Shown one piece after another: positions 7,946-15,339 of a DNA stretch of 64,000 nt. Position 1 is the stretch's first letter. Each line of letters starts with the position of its first letter. The notes beneath the pieces were generated by a model. It was given only the letters and a program-made list of their open reading frames with translations. It had not been told where the DNA came from and ran no database searches. The DNA comes from Paucibacter sp963740455 (GTDB lineage: Bacteria > Pseudomonadota > Gammaproteobacteria > Burkholderiales > Burkholderiaceae_C): positions 496,001 to 560,000 of the forward strand of contig CAVUEF010000007.1 of assembly GCA_963740455.1 (NCBI GenBank), given 5' to 3'. The position numbers and the translations under genes were made by a program.

Positions 7946-9064
7946 TTGCAACGACGTCACTGCCTCACCGGATTGGCCGCCATCGCGGCACCGAGCTGGT
8001 TGCGTGCCGAGAATCGCGGCCGCATCGTGTTGGGTCAGTCGGCCCCGTTGACCGGGCCCGCGGCGCAATTGGGTCTGCAAATGCAGGCCGGCGCCCGACT
8101 TGTGTTCGACGCCGTCAATCTCGCCGGCGGGATCAACGGCATGCCCATCGAACTCATCAGCCTCGACGACGGCTACGAGCCCGAACGCTGCAGGGTCAAT
8201 ACCGAGAAATTCATCGCCGACGACGTGTTTGCCTTGTTCGGTTATGTGGGCACACCGACCTCGCTGGCGGCACTGCCCTTGGTGAACCGGCACAGGATGC
8301 CATTCTTCGCGCCCTTCACCGGGGCCGAGGCGCTGCGCGATCCGTTCAGCCGCTGGGTGTTTCACGTGCGAGCCTCGTACTTCGAAGAGACTGCGCTGAT
8401 CGTCAGGCAGCTGACGCAACTGGGTTTGAACAAGATCTCGGTGTTCCACCAGAACGACAGCTACGGCCGCGCCGGACTGGACGGCGTGTTGCGCGCGCTC
8501 AAGCCGCTGGCGCTGGTGCCGCTGGCGACATCGACGGTCGAGCGCAACAGCACCGACGTGGCCCAGGCCGTCAAAGACCTGCTGCCCGGCATGCCGCAAG
8601 CCATTGTGCTGGTGAGCGCCTACACGAGCTGTGCCGCCTTCATCCGCGCGGCGCGCAAGGCGGGCTATGGTGGCCTCATTTACAACGTGTCCTTCGTGGG
8701 CACGCAAGCCTTGTCGGACGAGTTGGGCAAAGAGGCGCTCGGCGTGGTGGTCAGCCAGGTCATGCCAAGTCCCTTTGGCGTGGCCACCGGCGTGGTTGCC
8801 GACTACCAGTCGGCGCTTGCACGCGCCGCAGGGCGCCAGTTACCCAACTACACCGCACTGGAAGGGTTCGTCGCCGCCAGGGTTTTCAGCGAGGGCTTGC
8901 GCCGCATGGGCCGTTTGAGCAGGGAGGGTCTGGTCGCTTCGCTGGAGACCTTGCAGAACTTCGACCTCGGTGGTTTCGAGGTAAGGTTCGGCCCGCGCAA
9001 GCATGTGGGCTCCAACTTCGTCGAGCTTTCGATGTTGACCGGCGACGGGCGTGTGAAACGCTGA
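7946..9064 (+). CDS. Branched-chain-type ABC transporter substrate-binding protein
   Basis: 372 residues from a TTG start at 7946, chosen because AGGAG lies eight bases before it and no ATG fits. The N-terminus (QRRHCLTGLAAIAAPSWLRAE) is a signal peptide with a twin arginine, so export may be by Sec or Tat. The mature part matches type-I periplasmic binding proteins of the LivK/urea/amide family: GQSAPLTGPAAQLG, then GGINGMPIELISLDDGYEPER, FGYVGTPTSLAALPL, and a C-terminal LETLQNFDLGGFEVRFGPRKHVGS. No permease or ATPase is next to it. The only liv-type transporter in the window is 39 kb away. The ligand is unknown, perhaps an acyl amino acid or peptide given the downstream hydrolases. Confidence 0.88.
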   Translation: MQRRHCLTGLAAIAAPSWLRAENRGRIVLGQSAPLTGPAAQLGLQMQAGARLVFDAVNLAGGINGMPIELISLDDGYEPERCRVNTEKFIADDVFALFGYVGTPTSLAALPLVNRHRMPFFAPFTGAEALRDPFSRWVFHVRASYFEETALIVRQLTQLGLNKISVFHQNDSYGRAGLDGVLRALKPLALVPLATSTVERNSTDVAQAVKDLLPGMPQAIVLVSAYTSCAAFIRAARKAGYGGLIYNVSFVGTQALSDELGKEALGVVVSQVMPSPFGVATGVVADYQSALARAAGRQLPNYTALEGFVAARVFSEGLRRMGRLSREGLVASLETLQNFDLGGFEVRFGPRKHVGSNFVELSMLTGDGRVKR

Positions 9065-9173
9065 AGTCGCAAGACCCCGATCGCCTTGGGGCCAACAGAA
9101 GTCGCAGAGTAAACTGAAAATCAAGCGCGCCTACCGCTGGTGGTTCAGGCGCGCTCCGCTTGGAGTGTCCGCC

Positions 9174-10370
9174 ATGAAGTTGATCGACTCAATTGTTTCG
9201 GATGCCGCTAGCATCCAGACCCTGCGCCGCGACCTGCACGCGCATCCCGAGCTGTGTTTCACCGAAGAGCGCACCGCCGACGTGATCGCCAAGGCGCTCA
9301 CCGATTGGGGCATTCCGGTGCATCGGGGTCTGGGCAAGACAGGCGTGGTGGGCATCGTGAAGAACGGCAACAGCAGCCGCGCGGTGGGCCTGCGCGCCGA
9401 CATCGACGCGCTGCCGATGACCGAGCACAACCAGTTTGAACATGCCAGCCGGCACCCGGGCAAGATGCACGCCTGCGGTCACGATGGCCACACCGCGATG
9501 CTGCTCGCAGCGGCCAAGCATTTGTCCAAGCACCGCAACTTCGACGGCACGGTCTACCTCGTGTTTCAGCCTGCGGAAGAAGGCGGCGGCGGCGCGCGCG
9601 AGATGATGAAGGACGGCCTGTTCACGCTTTTTCCGATGGAAGCGATATTTGGCGCACACAACTGGCCGGGCATGGCCGCCGGAGAATTTGCGCTCAAGTC
9701 GGGCCCGGTGTTCGCGTCGAGCAACGAGTTCAGGATCACGATCTTCGGCAAGGGTGCGCATGCCGCCATGCCGCACAACGGCGTAGATCCGGTGCCGGTG
9801 GCATGCCAGATGGTGCAGGCTTTCCAGACCATCATCACGCGCAATATGCGCCCCATCGAGGCGGGCGTGATTTCGGTGACGATGATTCACACGGGAGAAG
9901 CCATCAATGTGATCCCCGACAGCTGCGAAATCCGCGGCACGGTGCGCACCTTCTCGCTGGAGGCACTGGACCTGATCGAGCGCCGCATGCAGGCCATCGC
10001 CGAGAACACCTGCGCCGCGTTCGAAACCACCTGCAAGTTCGAATTCACACGCAACTATCCGCCCACCACCAACCACCCGGCGCAGACCGAGTTCGTGCGC
10101 GAACAACTCGTCGCGATGGTCGGCGCCGACAAGGTGCACGAGTTCGAGCCGACCATGGGCGCCGAGGATTTCAGCTTCTACCTGCTCGAAAAGCCGGGCT
10201 GCTATTTCCTCATCGGCAACGGTGACGGATCGCACCGCGACGGCGGCCACGGCATGGGTCCTTGCATGCTGCACAACCCGAGCTACGATTTCAATGACGA
10301 CTTGATTCCGCTGGGCGGCTCGCTATGGGTGCGCCTGGCTGAAGCGTGGCTGGCCGCGCCGCAGAAATAG
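9174..10370 (+). CDS. M20-family amidohydrolase (hippurate hydrolase-like)
   Basis: 398 residues from the ATG at 9174. A TTGGAG ribosome binding site lies eight bases before it, whereas the in-frame GTG at 9165 sits inside that site. Typical M20D features are present: RRDLHAHPELCFTE at the start, GLRADIDALPM, the metal-binding ACGHDGHT (Cys101, His103), the acidic pair in FQPAEEGGGGA (135-136) and GAHNWPGMAAGEFAL. These enzymes hydrolyse N-acyl amino acids to an acid and an amino acid in the cytoplasm using two metal ions. The gene is followed after four bases by the DUF2817 gene, so the pair is surely co-transcribed. Confidence 0.92.
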   Translation: MKLIDSIVSDAASIQTLRRDLHAHPELCFTEERTADVIAKALTDWGIPVHRGLGKTGVVGIVKNGNSSRAVGLRADIDALPMTEHNQFEHASRHPGKMHACGHDGHTAMLLAAAKHLSKHRNFDGTVYLVFQPAEEGGGGAREMMKDGLFTLFPMEAIFGAHNWPGMAAGEFALKSGPVFASSNEFRITIFGKGAHAAMPHNGVDPVPVACQMVQAFQTIITRNMRPIEAGVISVTMIHTGEAINVIPDSCEIRGTVRTFSLEALDLIERRMQAIAENTCAAFETTCKFEFTRNYPPTTNHPAQTEFVREQLVAMVGADKVHEFEPTMGAEDFSFYLLEKPGCYFLIGNGDGSHRDGGHGMGPCMLHNPSYDFNDDLIPLGGSLWVRLAEAWLAAPQK

Positions 10371-10374
10371 CATC

Positions 10375-11463
10375 ATGGACAGCCAAGCTGGGCCAGCGTT
10401 TTCGCAAAGCTACGCTGAAGCCAGGGCCAAGTTCCTGGCGGCGGCCGACGCGGCAGATCTGGACGTGCAAAGCCATGTGCACCCCTTGCTGGGACAGAAC
10501 GGCGAACAGCTCGCGATGGACGTGGTGCGCGACGGCCCGGTGCATGCCAAAGCCTTGCTAATCATCAGCAGCGCCTGCCATGGCGTCGAAGGTTTTTGCG
10601 GCTCGGGCGTGCAGATCGCGTTGCTGCAAGACGCTGCCTGGCGTGCCGCCGCAAAGGCCGCGGGCGTGGCCGTGCTCCAAATCCACGCGCTCAACCCTTA
10701 TGGTTTTTCCTGGTGGCGCCGTGTCACGCAGGAGAACGTCGATCTGAACCGGAACTTCCACGATTTCAGCCGCGCGCTGCCTGCCAATGAGGGCTATGCC
10801 GAGTTGGCCGCCGCCGTGGTGCCGAGCCGATGGCCACCCAGCGCCGAGAACGAGGCGGTGCTGCAAACCTATGCAGCCAAGCATGGCGCGTTTGGCTTGC
10901 AGACGGCGATCTCGGGCGGTCAGTACGACTTCCCCGAAGGTCTGTTCTACGGCGGGCGCAACCCGACCTGGAGTCATGTCACGCTGCGCCATGTGCTGCA
11001 AGAGCACGGCAGGCTTGCCGACAAGCTGGCCTGGATGGACCTGCACACCGGGCTCGGCCCCAATGGTCACGGCGAACTGATCTTTGCAGGACGCAACGAA
11101 ACCATTGCCGTGGCGCGTGCCCGTGCTTGGTGGGGCCCCGAAGTGACCTCGACCTACGACGGCAGCTCGACTTCGGCCCCACTGACCGGGCTGATGTGGG
11201 CGGCTGCCTATGAAGAATGCCCGCAGGCCGAGTTCACCGGCATCGCGATCGAATACGGAACCTTGCCTGTTTCTCAGGTGATAGACGCCTTGCGTTGCGA
11301 CCAGTGGATGGAAAACCACCCCGAGTTGGAAGCTGCCACGCGAGCGCTCCTGAAGCGCCAGGTGCGTGACGCCTTCTACACCGACACACCGCAGTGGAAG
11401 CAGCAAATCGTCGATCAGGCGGTCGCCGCTGCGCACAAGGCGATCAGGGGTCTGGCTTCCTGA
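10375..11463 (+). CDS. DUF2817 (M14-like zinc carboxypeptidase fold) protein
   Basis: 362 residues with no signal peptide. It shows the pattern of DUF2817, a relative of M14 metallocarboxypeptidases: SACHGVEGFCGSG (candidate first zinc ligands His and Glu), NLDLNRNF-like ENVDLNRNFHDF, the DLHTGLGPNGHGEL stretch (third ligand His) and a late IAIEYGTLP that would supply the catalytic glutamate. It starts four bases after the M20 amidohydrolase stop. A cytoplasmic hydrolase acting on a peptide or acyl-amino-acid product is likely, but no activity is assigned to this family that I can name with confidence. Confidence 0.82.
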   Translation: MDSQAGPAFSQSYAEARAKFLAAADAADLDVQSHVHPLLGQNGEQLAMDVVRDGPVHAKALLIISSACHGVEGFCGSGVQIALLQDAAWRAAAKAAGVAVLQIHALNPYGFSWWRRVTQENVDLNRNFHDFSRALPANEGYAELAAAVVPSRWPPSAENEAVLQTYAAKHGAFGLQTAISGGQYDFPEGLFYGGRNPTWSHVTLRHVLQEHGRLADKLAWMDLHTGLGPNGHGELIFAGRNETIAVARARAWWGPEVTSTYDGSSTSAPLTGLMWAAAYEECPQAEFTGIAIEYGTLPVSQVIDALRCDQWMENHPELEAATRALLKRQVRDAFYTDTPQWKQQIVDQAVAAAHKAIRGLAS

Positions 11464-11516
11464 TGCGCTGAACCGCGGGGCTCGATAATGGTGCCCCGTC
11501 AACCAGCGCAAGCGCC

Positions 11517-12059
11517 ATGGATCACCAACAAGTTATAGACGACACCCGCCTCTGGATCGAGCGGGCCGTGATCGGTCTGAACCTGTGTCCGTTCGCAAAA
11601 TCGGTGCACGTCAACAACAGGGTGCGCTATGTGGTGAGCGACGCCACCGACGTGGACGCGTTGCTTCAGACCCTGGCCAACGAGCTGCTGTTCTTGCAGG
11701 CTGCTGCGCCCGACAAGGTGGAAACCACGCTGCTCATCCATCCGAAGGTGCTGACCGATTTTCTGGACTTCAATGACTTTCTGGAGGCCGCCGACGCCAC
11801 ACTGGAAATGCTGGAAATGCAAGGCGATCTGCAGGTGGCGAGTTTCCATCCCGACTACCGATTCGAAGGCAGCGCCCCCGACGACATCACCAACTACAGC
11901 AACCGCTCACCCTACCCCACGCTGCATCTGCTGCGCGAGTCCAGCATCGAAGGCGCCGTCGCCACGATGAGTGACACGGACGCAATTTTTGAAGCCAATA
12001 TCGCCACGCTCGAAAAGCTCGGCACTGAAGGTTGGCGCAAGCTCGGACTGAAGGGGTAG
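11517..12059 (+). CDS. DUF1415 family protein
   Basis: 180 residues. The opening WIERAVIGLNLCPFAKSV, the middle FLDFNDFLEAADATLE, and the stretch VASFHPDYRFEG...DITNYSNRSPYPTLHLLRESS are the conserved blocks of DUF1415. The CPFA cysteine and the HP/NRSPYP motifs are the most conserved points. The function is unknown, and no membrane segment or signal is seen. It lies 53 bases after the DUF2817 gene on the same strand and may belong to that operon. Confidence 0.85.
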   Translation: MDHQQVIDDTRLWIERAVIGLNLCPFAKSVHVNNRVRYVVSDATDVDALLQTLANELLFLQAAAPDKVETTLLIHPKVLTDFLDFNDFLEAADATLEMLEMQGDLQVASFHPDYRFEGSAPDDITNYSNRSPYPTLHLLRESSIEGAVATMSDTDAIFEANIATLEKLGTEGWRKLGLKG

Positions 12060-12104
12060 GCACCAGCAATCGCGGGGTGGTGGCGCTGGCCGTGCGTAGG
12101 CGAT

Positions 12105-12374
12105 TCAGGATTTGATGCGGCGGTGGATCTGCACCGGATGCACGGCCTGGGTCATCACAGCGGGCGCTGCGCGGTCGCAGCCGCTGCAGCCGCAAGACGC
12201 CCCTGGTGCCGCCGCCGCTTTGGCCAGCGGCGCGGCAAGGCGGCGCGGCAGCTTCTGGCGCAGCAGCCAGCCTGCCACCGTGCGACGCGCGATTGATGGC
12301 ATCAACGTCCAGACCGCATAGCCGCTGCACATCGATACCAGCGTCATCACAATCAGTGTTTGCAGCGTCATCAT
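12105..12374 (-). CDS. Small Cys-rich membrane protein downstream of FeoB (FeoC position)
   Basis: 89 residues from the ATG at 12374, immediately after the feoB stop (12376-12378). An in-frame TTG at 12386 would overlap feoB. One N-terminal transmembrane segment (TLIVMTLVSMCSGYAVWTLMP) is followed by a basic region and a CGCSGC cluster near residues 62-67. It occupies the place where gammaproteobacterial feo operons carry feoC but shows no winged helix. It resembles small DUF6587-like proteins that accompany feoB in Burkholderiales; that family assignment is from memory. The cysteines could bind iron or an iron-sulphur cluster and sense or assist Fe(II) import. Confidence 0.65.
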   Translation of the reverse strand: MMTLQTLIVMTLVSMCSGYAVWTLMPSIARRTVAGWLLRQKLPRRLAAPLAKAAAAPGASCGCSGCDRAAPAVMTQAVHPVQIHRRIKS

Positions 12375-12375
12375 G

Positions 12376-14265
12376 CTAGCCTCCAAGCCATAAGGTCACG
12401 CGGTAGGTGGCGAAGGCTGCCACATAGGCCAGCAGGAACAAATAGGCGGCCATCAGCAGCGGGTAGCGCCATGAATTGGTTTCGCGCCTGACCACGGCCA
12501 GCGTCGAGATGCATTGAGGCGCAAACACAAACCAGGCCAGCAGCGCATAGGCAGTCGCAAGCGACCAGCTCTGAGCCAGCATCGGCGTCAAGGTTTCGGC
12601 GACATCCGTGCCGCCTGCCGACGACAAGGAATAAACGGTGCCCAAGGCGCCGACCACGACTTCACGTGCGGCAAGACCTGGCACCAGCGCAATCGAAATC
12701 TGCCAGTTGAAACCCAGGGGGGCGAAGAGCGGTTGCAGCGCTTGCCCCAGCCATCCCGCGGCGCTGTATTGAATGGCCGGGCCGGTCGCGCCCGCCGGCG
12801 GCGCCGGATAGCTCGACAAAAACCACAGCACCACCATCAGCGAAAAAATGATGCCGCCCACGCGACGCAAGAAGATGCGTGCGCGCTCGATCAGGCCCAG
12901 AGCCAGGTTGCGCAAGCTCGGCAGTCGATAGGGTGGCAGCTCCAGCATCAGCGGCTGGTAGCGGCTCTTCATCCAGACGCGCTTGAACAACCACGCCACG
13001 CCCATGGCCGACACCACGCCGGCGACGTACAAGCCGAACAGGCTGAGTCCCCGCAGATTGAACAGGCCCACGCGGCGGTCCGGCACGAAGGCGCCTATCA
13101 ACAAAGCGTAGACCGGCAGACGCGCCGAGCAAGTCATCAAGGGCGCGACCATGATGGTGGCCAATCTGTCGCGCCAATTGACGATGGTGCGTGTGGCCAT
13201 GATGCCCGGAATGGCGCACGCAAAGCTCGACAGCAAGGGAATGAAGGCGCGCCCCGACAAGCCGACCTTGCCCATCAGCTTGTCCAGCAAGAAGGCCGCG
13301 CGCGGCAGATAGCCGGAGTCCTCCAGCACCAGTATGAAGAAGAACAGAATCAGAATTTGCGGCAAGAACACCAGCACACCGCCCGCGCCGGCCAGCATGC
13401 CGTCAACCAACAAGCTGCGCAGCGGGCCCGCGTCCATACCCGCATTCAGCGCGCTGGCAATCGCGCCGACACCTGTCTTGATCATTTCCATGGGCAGATT
13501 CGCCCAGGAAAAAACCGCCTGGAAGATCAGGAACAGCACCGCGGCCAGAATCAGCAATCCCCAGACAGGATGCATGACCCACGCGTCAATGCGGTGGTGA
13601 AAACGCTGGAAGCGCGCCGGCTGGATGACCGCAGCCGCCAGAATGCGACGCACCTCTTGCTGCAACTCGGCGGGCGACGCGGATACCGCATAAGCCGCGC
13701 TGGCGGGCGCGTTGGACGCAAGCGCCAACTGTGCTTCCAATTGAGCCAGCAGCATGGCATGCCCGTCATGCTTGACGGCGACCGTCTCCACCACGGCGCA
13801 GCCCAACTCCGCTGCCAGGCGCGGCACGTCTATCGTCAAGCCCTTGGCACGCGCCATGTCGGTCATGTTCAATGCCACCAACATGGGACGCCCGAGGCGC
13901 TTGAGTTCGAGCACCAGACGCAGATTCATGCGCAGATTGGTGGCGTCGACCACGGCGACAATGGCATCGGGCGCGGCCTCGTCAACGCGGCGACCTTCGA
14001 TCACTTCCAGCGTCACTTGCTCGTCGGGCGTGGCAGGCGTCAGACTGTAGGCGCCCGGCAGATCAATCACCGACACCATCTGGCCATTGCGCAAGCGCGC
14101 CAGTCCGGCCTTTCGTTCGACCGTGACCCCTGCGTAATTGGCCACCTTCTGGCGCGCCCCGGTGAGCAAGTTGAACAGCGCCGTCTTACCGCAGTTGGGA
14201 TTACCCACCAGGGCTACGCTCCAGAGATGCGCACGTTGATTCAGCGGGAGATCAGAGGCGACCAT
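12376..14265 (-). CDS. feoB: Ferrous iron transport protein B
   Basis: 629 residues from the ATG at 14265, which overlaps nothing but lies just after the feoA stop at 14277. The N-terminal G domain has G1 GNPNCGKT (21-28), G3 DLPGAYS and G4 NMTD, followed by the GDI helical segment. The C-terminal membrane domain has the two FeoB Gate motifs, including LSSFACAIPGIMATRT and the later LVPGLAAREVVVGALGTVYS. FeoB imports Fe(II) across the inner membrane. At 629 residues it is of the shorter bacterial FeoB type. Control by Fur is expected from the operator upstream of feoA. Confidence 0.96.
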   Translation of the reverse strand: MVASDLPLNQRAHLWSVALVGNPNCGKTALFNLLTGARQKVANYAGVTVERKAGLARLRNGQMVSVIDLPGAYSLTPATPDEQVTLEVIEGRRVDEAAPDAIVAVVDATNLRMNLRLVLELKRLGRPMLVALNMTDMARAKGLTIDVPRLAAELGCAVVETVAVKHDGHAMLLAQLEAQLALASNAPASAAYAVSASPAELQQEVRRILAAAVIQPARFQRFHHRIDAWVMHPVWGLLILAAVLFLIFQAVFSWANLPMEMIKTGVGAIASALNAGMDAGPLRSLLVDGMLAGAGGVLVFLPQILILFFFILVLEDSGYLPRAAFLLDKLMGKVGLSGRAFIPLLSSFACAIPGIMATRTIVNWRDRLATIMVAPLMTCSARLPVYALLIGAFVPDRRVGLFNLRGLSLFGLYVAGVVSAMGVAWLFKRVWMKSRYQPLMLELPPYRLPSLRNLALGLIERARIFLRRVGGIIFSLMVVLWFLSSYPAPPAGATGPAIQYSAAGWLGQALQPLFAPLGFNWQISIALVPGLAAREVVVGALGTVYSLSSAGGTDVAETLTPMLAQSWSLATAYALLAWFVFAPQCISTLAVVRRETNSWRYPLLMAAYLFLLAYVAAFATYRVTLWLGG

Positions 14266-14276
14266 GGCGAAGTCAT

Positions 14277-14531
14277 TCAAGCACTGGCAAGGCCCGGATG
14301 CACATGCACGCATTGCGCCTCGAGCAGCCGCAGCGCGAACAGCGTTTCACCAATCAAGACGGCCAGCGGCTCACGCCCACCCGGCCCGCGGCGAAGCAGT
14401 TGCACCGGCTCGCCCGGGATGAAACCCAGCTCACTCAAGCGACGCAGGCTGACCTCGCCCGACCCCGGCGACCCGGCGTCCAGCATGCTCACGGTGGCAT
14501 GAGCGCCATCACTCAATTCGTTCAACAACAT
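14277..14531 (-). CDS. feoA: Ferrous iron transport protein A
   Basis: 84 residues with an SH3-like FeoA fold. The conserved RRLSELGFIPGEPVQLLRRGPGGREPLAVLIGETLFALRLLEA stretch contains the family's L-x-x-LGF-PG and GG-x-L-x-V-R blocks. FeoA is a cytoplasmic partner of FeoB that is needed for full Fe(II) uptake. It is the first gene of the feoA-feoB-small protein operon and lies 46 bases downstream of a Fur box. Confidence 0.94.
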   Translation of the reverse strand: MLLNELSDGAHATVSMLDAGSPGSGEVSLRRLSELGFIPGEPVQLLRRGPGGREPLAVLIGETLFALRLLEAQCVHVHPGLASA

Positions 14532-14577
14532 GGTGTCAGGTGCAAGCGAATCTCCAGATCCGCATTCTATTATTGCG

Positions 14578-14596
14578 AATGAGAGTATCTCTCATT
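14578..14596 (-). promoter_or_regulatory. Fur box upstream of feoA
   Basis: AATGAGAGTATCTCTCATT is a 19-bp element with perfect 7-bp arms and a 5-bp centre. It matches the Fur consensus layout (GATAATGATAATCATTATC) and the betaproteobacterial form with AATGAGA arms. It lies 46 bases before the feoA start, where iron-loaded Fur would repress the operon. A second AT-rich partial match (TATTATTGCGAATGAGA) overlaps it on the feoA side. Confidence 0.8.
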
Positions 14597-14702
14597 TGGG
14601 TCGTAGACGCAACCGGCACCGAGCCACAAGCTGTTGACCGTCATCAATGGCAAGTCAAATCCCGCCTGCCTACCGAAACACCCCATGCGCACCGGATCAC
14701 CT

Positions 14703-14731
14703 CTTGAAATCGGGATTTGGGACCCTATAAT
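14703..14731 (+). promoter_or_regulatory. Overlapping sigma-32 and sigma-70 promoter of groESL
   Basis: CTTGAAA (14703-14709) followed after 13 bases by CCCTATA (14723-14729) fits the heat-shock sigma-32 pattern CTTGAA-N13-CCCATNT. The same bases give a sigma-70 promoter: TTGAAA (14704-14709), a 16-base spacer and a perfect TATAAT (14726-14731). It lies just upstream of the CIRCE element, so basal and heat-induced transcription of groES-groEL probably both start here. Confidence 0.75.
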
Positions 14732-14739
14732 GTTGATTG

Positions 14740-14766
14740 GTAGCACTCTACAAGCTTGAGTGCTAA
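14740..14766. promoter_or_regulatory. CIRCE operator (HrcA-binding site)
   Basis: GTAGCACTC, nine spacer bases, GAGTGCTAA. This matches the CIRCE consensus TTAGCACTC-N9-GAGTGCTAA with one differing arm position and a second at the edge. It lies just downstream of the groES promoter -10, where HrcA binding would block transcription until heat or unfolded protein titrates GroEL. hrcA itself is not in the window. Confidence 0.93.
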
Positions 14767-14868
14767 CGACTGTTGGTAGGCAATCTGCCACTGGTTTCCG
14801 AAATGTAAATGAGTACCAACTTTCTTTGGACTCATTGTCAAAACACACTGAACAAATTAGGAGCTGCA

Positions 14869-15159
14869 ATGAAACTTCGTCCTTTGCACGATCGCGTGAT
14901 CGTCAAACGTCTGGAACAAGAAACCAAGACCGCTTCCGGCATCGTGATTCCCGACGCAGCCGCCGAGAAGCCCGACCAAGGCGAAGTGCTGGCGGTTGGC
15001 GTGGGCAAGCGCAACGACCGTGGCGACCTGATCGCACTGAATGTCAAGGTCGGTGATCGCGTTCTGTTCGGCAAGTACAGCGGCCAGACTGTCAAGGTTG
15101 ACGGCGATGAGTTGCTGGTAATGCGCGAAGAAGACCTCTTCGCCGTTGTTGAGAAATAA
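14869..15159 (+). CDS. groES: Co-chaperonin GroES
   Basis: 96 residues, standard GroES length. It starts MKLRPLHDRVIVKRLE and contains the mobile loop EQETKTASGIVIPDAA that docks on GroEL and the roof-forming region around GVGKRNDRGDL. A TAGGAG ribosome binding site precedes the ATG by five bases. The heptameric lid closes the GroEL cage for ATP-driven folding in the cytoplasm. The gene is under the sigma-32/sigma-70 promoter and CIRCE described above and is followed by groEL after an unusually long 180-base spacer. Confidence 0.98.
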   Translation: MKLRPLHDRVIVKRLEQETKTASGIVIPDAAAEKPDQGEVLAVGVGKRNDRGDLIALNVKVGDRVLFGKYSGQTVKVDGDELLVMREEDLFAVVEK

Positions 15160-15179
15160 GGCTACTGCGCAGCCGCCAT

Positions 15180-15308
15180 GCGTTGTTGGCCGGATGCTCG
15201 GAATCCTCACGTACAGGTAGTACGTTGCGGTTCCTGTGCTCCGTCCGCCTAGCCTGACGGCCGCTCGCTACGCCTTCTTCCTCAACAATTGAGCGTTGGT
15301 GGGCGTAG
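15180..15308. other. Structured spacer between groES and groEL
   Basis: The 180-base spacer (15160-15339) is not coding but holds several inverted repeats. CGTAC/GTACG is at 15210-15214 and 15220-15224. CCGTC/GACGG is at 15241-15245 and 15256-15260. A nested pair has CTACGCC/GGCGTAG (15268-15274, 15302-15308) around CTCAA/TTGAG (15281-15285, 15289-15293). No T-run follows any of them. It may be an interspersed repeat, or a structure that tunes groES and groEL mRNA levels. Confidence 0.45.
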
Positions 15309-15339
15309 TTCCAAAACCACTGAATTCGGAGAATTGAAC

